From the NCBI GenBank assembly GCA_965249955.1, contig OZ252261.1:62001-126000 (forward strand): a DNA stretch of 64,000 nucleotides, read 5' to 3'. The translations under genes were made by a program, and so were the position numbers. Positions 44,572 through 53,814 of this stretch are shown here, one piece after another (within the stretch, counting starts at the first letter, position 1; each line of letters begins with the position of its first letter). Source of the stretch: SB11 sp965249955. GTDB lineage: Bacteria > Bacteroidota > Bacteroidia > UBA8524. Under the pieces are notes generated by a model. That model saw nothing but the letters and a program-made list of their open reading frames with translations. It searched no databases and was not told where the DNA came from.

Positions 44572-47500
44572 ATGTTCCTAATATTTGATACCGAAACTAC
44601 GGGCTTGCCCCGCGATAAACGTGCTCCGTTAACCGATTTTGACAATTGGCCTCGCGCCATACAAATTGCTTGGCAATTGCACGATGAGCAAGGGCATTTA
44701 ATAGAAGCCAAAAGCCATTTGGTTATTCCCGAAGGTTTTGACGTTCCCTACGAGGCATATAAAATACACGGTATCTCTACAGAAAAAGCAGCAAAAGACG
44801 GTATTCCGCTTATGGATATGCTGCAAGAGTTTGAAGCCGCTGTGGATAAATGCACCTATTTGGTAGGGCATAATATAGAGTTTGATATTAATGTGATGGG
44901 GTGCGAGTTTTTGCGCAAAGGCTTTCAAGAAAAACTCACCCAAAAGAAATCGATAGATACAGTAACAGAAACCATACAGTATTGCGCTATTCCCGGTGGA
45001 CGTAGCGGCGGTTTTAAATATCCAAAACTAGAAGAACTGCACAACAAACTTTTTGGGCACGGGTTTGATGCTGCACACAATGCAATTGCCGACGTTGAAG
45101 TTTCGGCACGTTGCTTTTTTAAGCTAATGGATATAGGGGTGATACGTCGCGACGGCGTAAAGCTCGACCCTAATATAATGGCGCATCTTGAGGATGTAAA
45201 GGGTAGTATATTAGCACAACTGGGTAGTTTTGAAGACGAGCCTGCAAAACCTGCTTCACCTGTTGCACCCATTACCCCCGTAGGAAAACATAACCTACAC
45301 GATGCACCTTTTGCACACTTGCACGTACACACACAATTTAGCGTATTGCAGGCCACCAGTGGTATAAAACCACTGATACAAAAAGTTAAAAACGATGGTC
45401 ATGCAGCAATAGCCATGACCGATTTGGGCAATATGTACGGTGCTTTTGATTTTGTGGGTACAGCCCATAAAAACGAAATAAAACCCATAGTAGGCTGCGA
45501 GTTGTATATGGCCGCCGACCACAAAAATAAAACGGTAAAAGACCACAGTATAAGCCAAGTGCTACTGGCAAAAAACAAGCAAGGTTACCAAAACCTTTCA
45601 AAACTGTGCTCTATTGGCTGGGTAGATGGCTTTTACTATGTACCCCGTATAGATAAAGAAGTATTAAAGCAGTATAAAGGTGATTTAATAGCCCTTTCGG
45701 GAGCGGTAACGGGAGAAATACCCTACCTGATACTAAACGTGGGTACTAAACAAGCCGAAGAAGCCCTGCAATGGTGGCACGGTGAGTTTGGTGACGATTT
45801 TTATATTGAACTTAACCGCCATCAACTTGACGAAGAAAACCACGTAAACCAAGTTTTGCTTGAGTTTGCTGCCAAATACAATATAAAAACAGTTGCCGCC
45901 AACAACTCGTACTACAACGAGAAAGAAGGGGCAGAAGCCCACGATATTTTATTGTGCGTAAAAGAAAATGAGAAACGCGATACACCTATTGGGCGTGGAC
46001 GTGGTTTCCGTTGGGGAATGCCCAACGATGAATTTTATGTGAAAACACAGGAAGAAATGAAGCAATTGTTTGCCGATATTCCTGAAGCGATAACCAACAT
46101 AAAAGAAATAATAGATAAGGTAGAACCTTTTGAACTAAGCAGAAAACCACTACTACCCGAATTTAAAATACCCGAAGAGTTTGCCGACCAAGACGATTAT
46201 TTACGCCACCTTAGTTACGAAGGAGCTAAAAAACGCTATCCCGAAATAACAGACGAAATACGCGAACGGCTTGATTTTGAGTTGGAAATCATCAAAAAAA
46301 CAGGATACCCCGGTTACTTCCTTATTGTACAAGATTTTACCAGCCAAGCCCGAAAAATGGGAGTTTGGGTAGGGCCAGGGCGTGGCTCGGCGGCAGGTTC
46401 GGCAGTAGCCTATTGCATCGGTATTACTAATATTGACCCTATTGCTTACGGACTACTGTTTGAGCGTTTTCTTAACCCCGACCGTGTATCTATGCCCGAT
46501 ATTGATATTGACTTTGACGACGTGGGTCGTGATAAAGTAATTAACTGGGTAATAGAGAAATACGGGCAAAGCCAAGTAGCACAAATTATCACATACGGCA
46601 CAATGGCTGCCAAGTCATCAATACGCGATACTGCACGGGTATTGGATTTACCCTTGTCTGATGCCGACAGGCTTTCAAAGCTAATGCCCTCTACTGGGCT
46701 TAGAAAAATGCTAAATGCTACCGACAACGAGCTAAAAGATATGCTTAATGGCGATGACTTGAACAACGCCAAAGAAATGCGAGAAATAGCTAAAGGTAGT
46801 GATTTGGCTGCGCGTACACTTAAACAAGCCGCCGTGCTTGAAGGGTCGGTGCGAAACACGGGAATACACGCCTGTGGGGTAATTATTGCCCCTGACGACC
46901 TAACTAAGTATGTGCCCATTACCACCGCAAAAGATAGTGCCTTACTGGTAACACAGTTTGACAACAGCGTTGTAGAATCGGCGGGTTTATTAAAAATGGA
47001 CTTTTTGGGATTAAAAACCCTTACCATTTTAAAAGAAGCCATGCGCTTAGTGAAGGAGAAATTTAATATTGATATTGACCCCGACGAAATACCGCTAACC
47101 GACGAGAAAACTTACGAGCTGTTGCAAAAAGGCGAAACCGTAGGTGTGTTTCAGTTTGAGAGCGAGGGTATGCAAAAACACTTGCGTGATTTGAAACCCG
47201 ATAAGTTTGGCGATCTTATAGCCATGAATGCCCTGTATCGTCCCGGGCCTATGCAATACATCCCCAACTATGTAAGGCGTAAACACGGTTTAGAACCCGT
47301 AGAGTACCCCTTCCCCATAATGGAAGAGCTGCTTAAAGAAACCTACGGTATTACAGTATACCAAGAGCAGGTGATGCTTTTGGCGCAAAAAATGGCAGGC
47401 TTTACCAAAGGCCAAGCCGATACCCTGCGTAAAGCAATGGGTAAAAAGCAAATAGACACCATGTTGAAGATGAAAGAACTTTTCATCAGTGGTGCTATGG

Positions 47501-48810
47501 AAAAAGGCATGGACGAGCCTACCCTGCTAAAAATTTGGGAAGATTGGGAAGCATTTGCCCAATACGCTTTTAATAAATCGCACGCGGCGTGCTATGCCAT
47601 TGTGGCCTTCCACACAGCATACATGAAGGCCAATTACCCTGCCGAGTTTATGGCCGCTACCCTAAACAGCCTAAACAGTATTGATGATATTACTTTTTAT
47701 ATGGAAGAATGTCGCCGTATGGGCATAAACGTTTTAGGGCCTGATATTAACGAGAGTAAACTTGCATTCTCGGTAAACCAAAAAGGAGAAATACGTTTTG
47801 GCATGGCTGCCATAAAAGGTGTAGGCGATGTTGCTGCATTAGACATAATAAACGAACGCAACGAAAACGGAAGCTACAACAGCATTTTTGATGTTACCAA
47901 ACGTAGCAACTTAAAAACAGTAAACAAGCGTGTGTTGGAAGCACTGGCCAAAGCAGGTGCTTTTGAATCGTTTGAAGGAGTATCGCGCGCGCAATATTTT
48001 TATAAAGAAAAAGAAGACGATAATACGCTGATTGAAAAATCAATAAAATTTGGTGCAAGTGCGCAAGCCAACGAAGAAGCATCGCAAGCTTCACTATTTG
48101 GCGAAGGTACAGCCGTTACTTTATCTGAACCCAAAATACCGTATTGCGAACCTTGGGGATTGCTAGAAAAACTGGAGTTTGAAAAAGATGTTGTGGGTAT
48201 GTATCTCACAGGACATCCTTTGGATGATTTTAGGTTTGAGATGGATTACTTGTGCAAAAACCGCGTTACCGAATTAGCCGATTTGCCTGCCCTAAAAGGC
48301 CGCGAATTGCTGATGGGGGGGATAGTAAACAGTGTGATTGAGCGTGTGAGCAAAAGCGGTCGACCTTGGGGAGCTTTTACCCTAAACGATTACTCAGGTT
48401 CGTTTGAGTTTAGGTTGTTTGGTAACGATTATGTGAACCTGCGCAACTACCTTATAGAAAACAGCTTTCTGTTTATGCGCGCTCGTGTGCAAACCCGCGA
48501 GTGGCCAAAAGACAGTACCGAACTGGAAGTAAAAATACAGAAACTGGAAGCCCTTACAGATATAAAAGAAAAAATGCTGCGCGCTATAGTTTTAAACCTC
48601 GATGTAAACCGTGTAGGTTCTGAGTTGGTAAGCAGTTTGCAGCCGTTTCTTACCAAAAGTGGCGGCGCATCACTAAACGTAAAGGTGTACGACAGGGAAC
48701 AAAATATGGCAGTTAATCTATTCTCAAAACAGTATAAAATAGTGCCCAACAAAGAGTGGCTAGCTTTTATAAAGAAAAACGACCTGCAAATGGAAGTGAA
48801 ATGGAATTAG
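44572..48810 (+). CDS. dnaE: DNA polymerase III alpha with N-terminal exonuclease fusion
   Basis: A 1412-residue replicative polymerase. Residues 1-195 are a DnaQ-type 3'-5' exonuclease (D6, E8, D108 and the HNAIADVEV His/Asp), normally a separate subunit (epsilon). From residue 247 a PHP domain follows (HLHVH at 249-253), then the C-family polymerase: catalytic D645 and D647 in PDIDIDFDD, and D810 in LLKMDFLGL. An OB fold lies near 1245-1320. So proofreading and synthesis are in one chain. The order exonuclease-PHP-polymerase differs from PolC, where the exonuclease is inserted inside PHP. No other replication gene is near. Confidence 0.96.
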   Translation: MFLIFDTETTGLPRDKRAPLTDFDNWPRAIQIAWQLHDEQGHLIEAKSHLVIPEGFDVPYEAYKIHGISTEKAAKDGIPLMDMLQEFEAAVDKCTYLVGHNIEFDINVMGCEFLRKGFQEKLTQKKSIDTVTETIQYCAIPGGRSGGFKYPKLEELHNKLFGHGFDAAHNAIADVEVSARCFFKLMDIGVIRRDGVKLDPNIMAHLEDVKGSILAQLGSFEDEPAKPASPVAPITPVGKHNLHDAPFAHLHVHTQFSVLQATSGIKPLIQKVKNDGHAAIAMTDLGNMYGAFDFVGTAHKNEIKPIVGCELYMAADHKNKTVKDHSISQVLLAKNKQGYQNLSKLCSIGWVDGFYYVPRIDKEVLKQYKGDLIALSGAVTGEIPYLILNVGTKQAEEALQWWHGEFGDDFYIELNRHQLDEENHVNQVLLEFAAKYNIKTVAANNSYYNEKEGAEAHDILLCVKENEKRDTPIGRGRGFRWGMPNDEFYVKTQEEMKQLFADIPEAITNIKEIIDKVEPFELSRKPLLPEFKIPEEFADQDDYLRHLSYEGAKKRYPEITDEIRERLDFELEIIKKTGYPGYFLIVQDFTSQARKMGVWVGPGRGSAAGSAVAYCIGITNIDPIAYGLLFERFLNPDRVSMPDIDIDFDDVGRDKVINWVIEKYGQSQVAQIITYGTMAAKSSIRDTARVLDLPLSDADRLSKLMPSTGLRKMLNATDNELKDMLNGDDLNNAKEMREIAKGSDLAARTLKQAAVLEGSVRNTGIHACGVIIAPDDLTKYVPITTAKDSALLVTQFDNSVVESAGLLKMDFLGLKTLTILKEAMRLVKEKFNIDIDPDEIPLTDEKTYELLQKGETVGVFQFESEGMQKHLRDLKPDKFGDLIAMNALYRPGPMQYIPNYVRRKHGLEPVEYPFPIMEELLKETYGITVYQEQVMLLAQKMAGFTKGQADTLRKAMGKKQIDTMLKMKELFISGAMEKGMDEPTLLKIWEDWEAFAQYAFNKSHAACYAIVAFHTAYMKANYPAEFMAATLNSLNSIDDITFYMEECRRMGINVLGPDINESKLAFSVNQKGEIRFGMAAIKGVGDVAALDIINERNENGSYNSIFDVTKRSNLKTVNKRVLEALAKAGAFESFEGVSRAQYFYKEKEDDNTLIEKSIKFGASAQANEEASQASLFGEGTAVTLSEPKIPYCEPWGLLEKLEFEKDVVGMYLTGHPLDDFRFEMDYLCKNRVTELADLPALKGRELLMGGIVNSVIERVSKSGRPWGAFTLNDYSGSFEFRLFGNDYVNLRNYLIENSFLFMRARVQTREWPKDSTELEVKIQKLEALTDIKEKMLRAIVLNLDVNRVGSELVSSLQPFLTKSGGASLNVKVYDREQNMAVNLFSKQYKIVPNKEWLAFIKKNDLQMEVKWN

Positions 48811-49192
48811 TGGCTAGTTTGTAATTGGTTTATCCAATATAAGTTCTGGTTTATTGGGTGTTTTTTATCCTAGCTTTATAAAAGTGAGACTTACTCAGCT
48901 CTAAGTTTTGTTTTGCTCATTTACTATAAATGCTATACGAGGATTAATGCTCACACTCTAAAGTTCCCCTTGTGCGTAACGCTTTTTGAGTGAAAATGAA
49001 AAAAAAGTATGTAAGAAAAGTGGGGATGAAAACCACTATACGATTATCTAAAAGCGAAGTGATTTTTAACACTTTTGAAACGCGGCTTTTATTAGAAAAC
49101 TGAATAAAAGAACAGAAAGAATAGGTATTTTTCATCCCTACTCCCTTCGCTTGCGCATTGCCCAACCCACAAGGGGACTTGGTTAGCTCAAA
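48811..49192. other. Gene-free region with imperfect inverted repeats
   Basis: About 380 bases after dnaE, without a credible gene. The part 48961-49180 is bounded by imperfect inverted repeats: aagttccccttgtg at the left and cacaaggggactt at the right. Inside are a second inverted pair (ggggatgaaaa near 49020 and tttttcatccc near 49130) and a small hairpin (aagtg ... cactt near 49060). It could be a miniature inverted-repeat element or a structured untranslated RNA; I cannot tell which. Confidence 0.45.
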
Positions 49193-50359
49193 TTATTTCA
49201 AAAATATATCAACCTCTTTGGTTACCCTATCTGTACTTATTTTATCAATATCTCCCATACCTACCCAATCGTATTCAGGTTGTGTAACCGTAGGCGGGTA
49301 AATAGCTTTTATATTGGGGTGGCGGTTTGTAGGATAGGGAAAGAAACGCCCGTAGCTATTGCCGTTTAGCAAAGCAATGGTATTTTTACCTAAAGCAGCA
49401 GCATAATGTGCCGCACTGGTATCATTAGTAATTATTAATCGACAATCGTTTATCACCGTAGCCAGTTTTAGCAAATCGGTTTGGCCTGTATAATCAATTA
49501 TTGCTTCTTTGTTTTTTGTTGAGTGAAGTATTGCTTGTGCCAACGGTGCATCGCTCTTTGCGCCGCAAACCACACTGGGCAGTTGGTGGTGGGTATATAT
49601 ACAATCAGCTACTTGGGCAAAGTTTTGCGTAGCCCAACGCTTGCGCTTGGCTGCCGCCCCTGCAAACAGTACCACATAGTTTTGTGGTAAGCCTGTTACT
49701 TGTGGCAACTTTTGTTGGTTGATGACAGGCTTTGTAATTTCTAATCGTTCACCCGTTATCAGCTCTACAAACTGTTTGTTAAGGTCAAACTCGTGTAAAT
49801 CTTTTGGAATAGGGAATGTTTTGGTAAACGGAGCATCACAATATTTTCGTAACCAATGGCGTACCTCTCTATCGTTGCGTTGCCAGCAGTATTTATTTTG
49901 AGCGGGAATAAGGGCTGCAATAACCCCATCAATAAAGGTGCTGCGAGAATACGAAGGAGCTAAAATAATTTCAGGCTTTTTGTGAGCTATTTGCTGCAAA
50001 AATTGGTGGGAATAGACATCATCTTTCAGAAAACGTCCTTTTTCCAGCCAAATAAATTCATCTACAAAATCAGCATCCCAACTCTCAGCTATGGGTTGCC
50101 AAAGGGCATGACCTAGCAGCGTGATTTTACACCCCACATAGTGTTTACGAATAGACTCAAGTGTATTTCTAAACAGTATATAATCGCCAATATCATCGGT
50201 TCGAATAATCAGCACCTCTTTATCGTACGTTTGGGTGGTTTGTTTAATACCCTCAACAAACGCCAACCGTTGTTTTAAAAACCGCTCTTCTTTAACCCTA
50301 TTTCGAGGATTTTTATAGATGGTTTTCCAGAGGTTTGAAAGAAATGGTTTTATAGACAA
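49193..50359 (-). CDS. Glycosyltransferase family 9 (heptosyltransferase-like)
   Basis: A 388-residue GT-B fold glycosyltransferase of the ADP-heptose:LPS heptosyltransferase family. The N-terminal domain begins VLIIRTDDIGDYILFRNTL (about 48-66), the donor-side domain contains VVLFAGAAAKRKRW and the sugar-nucleotide-binding NDTSAAHYAAALGKNTIAL. It would add heptose or a related sugar to lipopolysaccharide core. The start is TTG; an in-frame stop lies 18 bases upstream. Two small unknown genes precede it on the same strand, 15 bases away. Confidence 0.85.
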   Translation of the reverse strand: MSIKPFLSNLWKTIYKNPRNRVKEERFLKQRLAFVEGIKQTTQTYDKEVLIIRTDDIGDYILFRNTLESIRKHYVGCKITLLGHALWQPIAESWDADFVDEFIWLEKGRFLKDDVYSHQFLQQIAHKKPEIILAPSYSRSTFIDGVIAALIPAQNKYCWQRNDREVRHWLRKYCDAPFTKTFPIPKDLHEFDLNKQFVELITGERLEITKPVINQQKLPQVTGLPQNYVVLFAGAAAKRKRWATQNFAQVADCIYTHHQLPSVVCGAKSDAPLAQAILHSTKNKEAIIDYTGQTDLLKLATVINDCRLIITNDTSAAHYAAALGKNTIALLNGNSYGRFFPYPTNRHPNIKAIYPPTVTQPEYDWVGMGDIDKISTDRVTKEVDIFLK

Positions 50360-50374
50360 ATTGCTGATTGTTAA

Positions 50375-50833
50375 TTATTCTTCTGAAAAAATAGTAAACG
50401 ATACTTCTTCAATTTCAAGCCCAGCAAAACTAACATCAAACAATATTTTTTTATTTTCTAAATAATCAAAATAAATGCTCCATGATGTATCAGTTGATAT
50501 ATTTATTGAAGAAATTTGATATTTTTTTATGCTTATGTTAAATTGACTGTTAGAATTATTACAGTAATGTTCAATACTCATTAAGATATCTTCACACCTG
50601 TTTTCTATATCCTTTAATCTATCTATTTGCAAACTACTAGGCCCATCCTCACCCGCAGAGAATGAAAGAGCTATCTCATTATTAGAGGGTTTGAAAAAAT
50701 AATTAAAATTACATGACTCAATAGTAATAGCAGGCCCTTTTAAACGCCTATATTCCATTTTGCCCAATGTGGCATGGTTGATAGTTTTAATTTTATTGCC
50801 TATTCCCAATAATAATTGTAAACCTAAAAGCAT
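50375..50833 (-). CDS. Unknown protein, tandem paralog 1
   Basis: A 152-residue protein of unknown function. It contains a short hydrophobic N-terminus and a mix of beta strands and one helix, and ends in an acidic strand (EIEEVSFTIFSEE). It is related to the gene upstream (50885-51373): both have a KK/NKI-x-T/D opening with a [LF]G-x-[LM]-[EK]Y strand, an FF-K-x-[SA]-N strand, a Gly-(S/P) turn followed by a Q-x-(L/I)-x6-E helix, and the same acidic final strand. I start at ATG 50833; the longer TTG reading spoils the alignment. Very low GC. The pair resembles small polymorphic-toxin immunity proteins in size and fold style only. Confidence 0.65.
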   Translation of the reverse strand: MLLGLQLLLGIGNKIKTINHATLGKMEYRRLKGPAITIESCNFNYFFKPSNNEIALSFSAGEDGPSSLQIDRLKDIENRCEDILMSIEHYCNNSNSQFNISIKKYQISSINISTDTSWSIYFDYLENKKILFDVSFAGLEIEEVSFTIFSEE

Positions 50834-50884
50834 TGTTTTATATAAATTAATTTTCAATAGTTATATGTATAAAAATAACCTACT

Positions 50885-51373
50885 CTATTCTTCATCAATA
50901 GTTCCCAAGTTCATAAAATCAATATAGTCTATTTCAAAATTTTTAAAGTATGCTTCAATTTCAATATCTAAACTCCCTTTAAATTTATATGCAAGACTCC
51001 ACTCAAAATCTTCTCCTGTCTTTTCATAAATGCGCACCGATTTTAACACATACTCTGTCTTAATATCCAAGTTCTCTATTTTCTCTTCTTCAATATCTTC
51101 GGCATATTTACCACTCACTACATCTGCACTAATTTTATTTAGCAAATCATTATAGCTTTTTTCAACCTGCTTAAATAGCTCTTTTTGGTATAGTTTTGGT
51201 TCACTCCCATCTGTCCAAAAAGTAATATCCACAGCAGCATTTGCAGATTTAAAAAACATATTCCCATCATAGTAATGACTTTTCCCATTGTCAGTCCTTA
51301 CCCAACCATATTTCAGTACTCCAAAATACTCATCAGTTATTTTCTTTGGAAACAAGAAGCTAAAAATACCCAT
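50885..51373 (-). CDS. Unknown protein, tandem paralog 2
   Basis: A 162-residue protein of unknown function, related to paralog 1 in overall plan. It begins MGIFSFLFPKKITDEYFGVLKYGW and contains FFKSANAAVDITFWTDG, a central helix (KELFKQVEKSYNDLLNKI) and the final KNFEIDYIDFMNLGTIDEE. It has no signal peptide and no membrane helix, so it is cytoplasmic. The N-terminal phrase DEYFGVLKYG recurs in small bacterial proteins of toxin-immunity neighbourhoods, but I cannot name the family. There is no toxin gene beside it. It is 52 bases upstream of paralog 1; the pair is more AT-rich than the genes around it. Confidence 0.68.
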   Translation of the reverse strand: MGIFSFLFPKKITDEYFGVLKYGWVRTDNGKSHYYDGNMFFKSANAAVDITFWTDGSEPKLYQKELFKQVEKSYNDLLNKISADVVSGKYAEDIEEEKIENLDIKTEYVLKSVRIYEKTGEDFEWSLAYKFKGSLDIEIEAYFKNFEIDYIDFMNLGTIDEE

Positions 51374-51446
51374 ACTCTAATTTTTCAGCCAATATAAACA
51401 TCAAAAAACAATTGCCGCTAACATTTTACTACCTTCGCAATGCTAC

Positions 51447-52463
51447 ATGGATATACAGGAAAACGTAACCCTAAAACCCTTTAATACCTTTGGTATAGAG
51501 GCCACTACCCGATACCTTATCAGCATAAAATCGTTAGCTGATTTACAAAGTTTTACTTCACACCCTACCCTATCGCAACTACCTCGTTTGGTATTGGGCG
51601 GCGGCAGCAATGTATTGTTTACCCAAAATTGGGAGGGCGTAACCTTGCTAAATGAGCTTAAAGGTATTGAAGTTGTTAGCGAAACTGATGATAATGTGGT
51701 AATAAAAGCCGCATCGGGCGAAAATTGGCACCAACTGGTAATGTATAGTGTAGAGCGTGGTTTTGGAGGGATAGAAAATCTATCGCTAATACCGGGTACA
51801 GTAGGTGCTGCTCCTATGCAAAATATTGGTGCTTATGGGGTAGAAATAAAAAACGTTTTGCTTAGCGTTGATTATTTTGATTTTGACACCCAAACAGTAC
51901 ATACCCTTAACAATGCTGAGTGTGATTTTGGCTACCGCGAAAGCATTTTTAAACGCGAACTAAAAAACAAAGTATTTATACTTTCTATCACTATACAACT
52001 TAGCAAAAAACCTGTTTTCAATACCAGCTACGGCGCTATACAAGAAACCCTTGACCAAATGGGTGTTAAAACACTTAACGTTAAGGTAATAAGTGATGCT
52101 GTAATTGCCATACGACAAAGCAAACTGCCCGACCCCAAAGAATTGGGTAATGCGGGTAGTTTTTTTAAGAATCCTGAAATTTTGACTGCTGATTATACCG
52201 CACTGAAAGAAAAACACCCCGATATGCCCGGTTATACTGTTAGCCCTACACATACAAAAGTTCCCGCAGGTTGGCTTATTGAGCAACTGGGCTGGAAAGG
52301 TAAAGTAGTAGGCCATACGGGCAACCACAAAAAACAGGCATTGGTGTTGGTAAATTATGGCGGTGCTACGGGCAGTGAGGTGTATACACACGCACAAAAC
52401 GTAATAGCATCAGTAAAGCAACATTTCGGGATTCAGCTTGTTGCAGAGGTAAACCTTATATAA
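51447..52463 (+). CDS. murB: UDP-N-acetylenolpyruvoylglucosamine reductase
   Basis: A 338-residue FAD enzyme that reduces enolpyruvyl-UDP-GlcNAc to UDP-N-acetylmuramate, the second committed step of peptidoglycan precursor synthesis. The FAD domain has LVLGGGSNVLF (about 49-59) and IPGTVGAAPMQNIGAYGVE (about 113-131). The catalytic Ser is in GNAGSFFKNP, and the C-terminal Glu in LVAEVNLI. It is of the E. coli-like type I length. The preceding TACCTTCG (51430-51437), one base off TAnnTTTG, lies 9 bases upstream. The lipid kinase gene begins on the base after its stop. Confidence 0.96.
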   Translation: MDIQENVTLKPFNTFGIEATTRYLISIKSLADLQSFTSHPTLSQLPRLVLGGGSNVLFTQNWEGVTLLNELKGIEVVSETDDNVVIKAASGENWHQLVMYSVERGFGGIENLSLIPGTVGAAPMQNIGAYGVEIKNVLLSVDYFDFDTQTVHTLNNAECDFGYRESIFKRELKNKVFILSITIQLSKKPVFNTSYGAIQETLDQMGVKTLNVKVISDAVIAIRQSKLPDPKELGNAGSFFKNPEILTADYTALKEKHPDMPGYTVSPTHTKVPAGWLIEQLGWKGKVVGHTGNHKKQALVLVNYGGATGSEVYTHAQNVIASVKQHFGIQLVAEVNLI

Positions 52464-53339
52464 ATGGCAAAACAAAAAATCTATTTTTTAGTCAATCCCA
52501 TATCGGGTGGGAAAAATAAAGACAATTTTCATTCGTTGGTAAATGCCAATATAAATTCTGACCTATACGATTATGATATTGAAGAATGGGGTGACAATGA
52601 TAGTGTGGAACAAATGGTGGGTAAAGCCCTAGCCAAAAATTTCGACATTATTGTCGCCGCAGGTGGAGACGGGACGATTAATCAAGTAGCAAGCCAACTG
52701 GCGGGTACTGAAAAACTGATGGGCATTATCCCAATGGGTTCGGGCAATGGTTTTGCGCGCCACAACGGAATACCCATGAATACCGAAAAAGCCTTGCAAT
52801 TGCTAAACCGCCCTACCTTGAAAAAAGTTGATACAGTACTAATAAACAACCAACGCTATGTAAATGTAGCGGGTATAGGCTTTGATGCACACATAGGTTA
52901 TTTGTTTGCTACCGCTGCATCACGTGGGTTTAAAACCTATACCAAAATAGTAATGAAAGAGCTTAGTAGTTTTAAGCCTGAAAATTATACATTAACTATT
53001 GATGGAAAGGAATACCAAGAAGATGCTTTTCTTATCTCAGTAACCAATGGCTCACAATGGGGCAATAATGCTACCATAGCACCCCACGCCAGCACCCGCG
53101 ACGGGTTGATGGATGTGGTGGTAATGAAACCATTTAAGTTTTACGATGTTCCCCAACTGGCCTTGCAGATGTTTTCAAAATCGATAGATAAAAACAAACG
53201 CATACTATCGTTTAAAGCCAGCAATGTAGTGATACAACGCAACAACAAAGGCGCAGTGCACTTTGATGGCGAACCTGCCGAAATGGGTACAGAAATTAGT
53301 TTTAAAATAGACCCTGCTTCACTTAATTTGTTGGTGTAA
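52464..53339 (+). CDS. YegS/diacylglycerol kinase-family lipid kinase
   Basis: A 291-residue lipid kinase. The kinase motifs are NPISGGKNKDNF (11-22), AAGGDGTINQVASQL (GGDG phosphate-binding loop) and PMGSGNGFARH. The C-terminal beta-sandwich carries GSQWGNNATIAPHAS and the GEPAEMG end. Members phosphorylate diacylglycerol, sphingosine or related lipids at the membrane. It begins directly after the murB stop codon, so expression is coupled. The substrate is not defined. Confidence 0.91.
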   Translation: MAKQKIYFLVNPISGGKNKDNFHSLVNANINSDLYDYDIEEWGDNDSVEQMVGKALAKNFDIIVAAGGDGTINQVASQLAGTEKLMGIIPMGSGNGFARHNGIPMNTEKALQLLNRPTLKKVDTVLINNQRYVNVAGIGFDAHIGYLFATAASRGFKTYTKIVMKELSSFKPENYTLTIDGKEYQEDAFLISVTNGSQWGNNATIAPHASTRDGLMDVVVMKPFKFYDVPQLALQMFSKSIDKNKRILSFKASNVVIQRNNKGAVHFDGEPAEMGTEISFKIDPASLNLLV

Positions 53340-53349
53340 TTGTGCAGTC

Positions 53350-53370
53350 ATGCTGAACTTATTTCAGCAT
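53350..53370. repeat. Short hairpin repeat of Bacteroidota intergenic type
   Basis: The inverted arms atgctgaa and ttcagcat flank a 5-base loop, within a phrase (gtcatgctgaact...ttcagcatct) that I recognise as a common intergenic motif in Bacteroidota genomes. It lies between the lipid kinase and SUI1-type genes and has no T-run. Confidence 0.5.
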
Positions 53371-53429
53371 CTCATCGTCAATATTTATTATTATAGAGAC
53401 AGCACAACCAAGAGCAGAAAAGTATTTTT

Positions 53430-53774
53430 ATGAGTAACAAGAACAAAAACAAATCGGGGATTGTATATAGTACTAGTAGCGATTTTAATTACGAAGACGA
53501 TAGCCCTGAAGAGATAAATACCCTTCCTCCCCAGCAGCAAAAACTTAGAGTGATGCTGGATAAGAAAAACCGCGCAGGCAAAGCCGTTACCCTTGTAACA
53601 GGTTTTATTGGTAACGAGGACGACCTTGCCACATTGGGAAAAAAATTAAAAAATCTTTGCGGCAGTGGTGGCAGTGCTAAGGATGATGAAATATTGGTAC
53701 AGGGCGACCACCGAGATAAAGTACTAAAATGGCTACTGGATAACGGGTACAGCCAAACCAAAAAAGCAGGCTGA
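53430..53774 (+). CDS. SUI1/eIF1-like translation factor (YciH type)
   Basis: A 114-residue protein with a disordered charged N-terminus (about 1-45) and a SUI1 domain: KAVTLVTGFIGNEDDLATLGKKLK, the CGSGGSAKDDEILVQGDHRDKV turn, and KWLLDNGYS. In bacteria the YciH family can influence start-codon choice and initiation fidelity on the 30S subunit. The core matches eIF1 in order. It is 90 bases downstream of the lipid kinase. The nitroreductase gene follows. Confidence 0.88.
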   Translation: MSNKNKNKSGIVYSTSSDFNYEDDSPEEINTLPPQQQKLRVMLDKKNRAGKAVTLVTGFIGNEDDLATLGKKLKNLCGSGGSAKDDEILVQGDHRDKVLKWLLDNGYSQTKKAG

Positions 53775-53780
53775 TTTCTC

Positions 53781-53798
53781 AATTTCAAATTTGAAATT
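53781..53798. repeat. 18-base perfect palindrome, related to 52-69
   Basis: The bases form a perfect palindrome (aatttcaaatttgaaatt). Versions with one and two changes occur at 52-69 and 323-340 inside the repeats at the left edge of the window. Here it lies just ahead of the nitroreductase start, where it could bind a dimeric protein or terminate transcription weakly. Confidence 0.45.
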
Positions 53799-53814
53799 TC
53801 TAATTAATAATTTA

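Noticed and set aside
48944..49165. A 73-codon open frame on the minus strand after dnaE.
   Set aside because: It has no family pattern, lies inside the inverted-repeat region, and has runs of low-complexity codons. Treated as non-coding.
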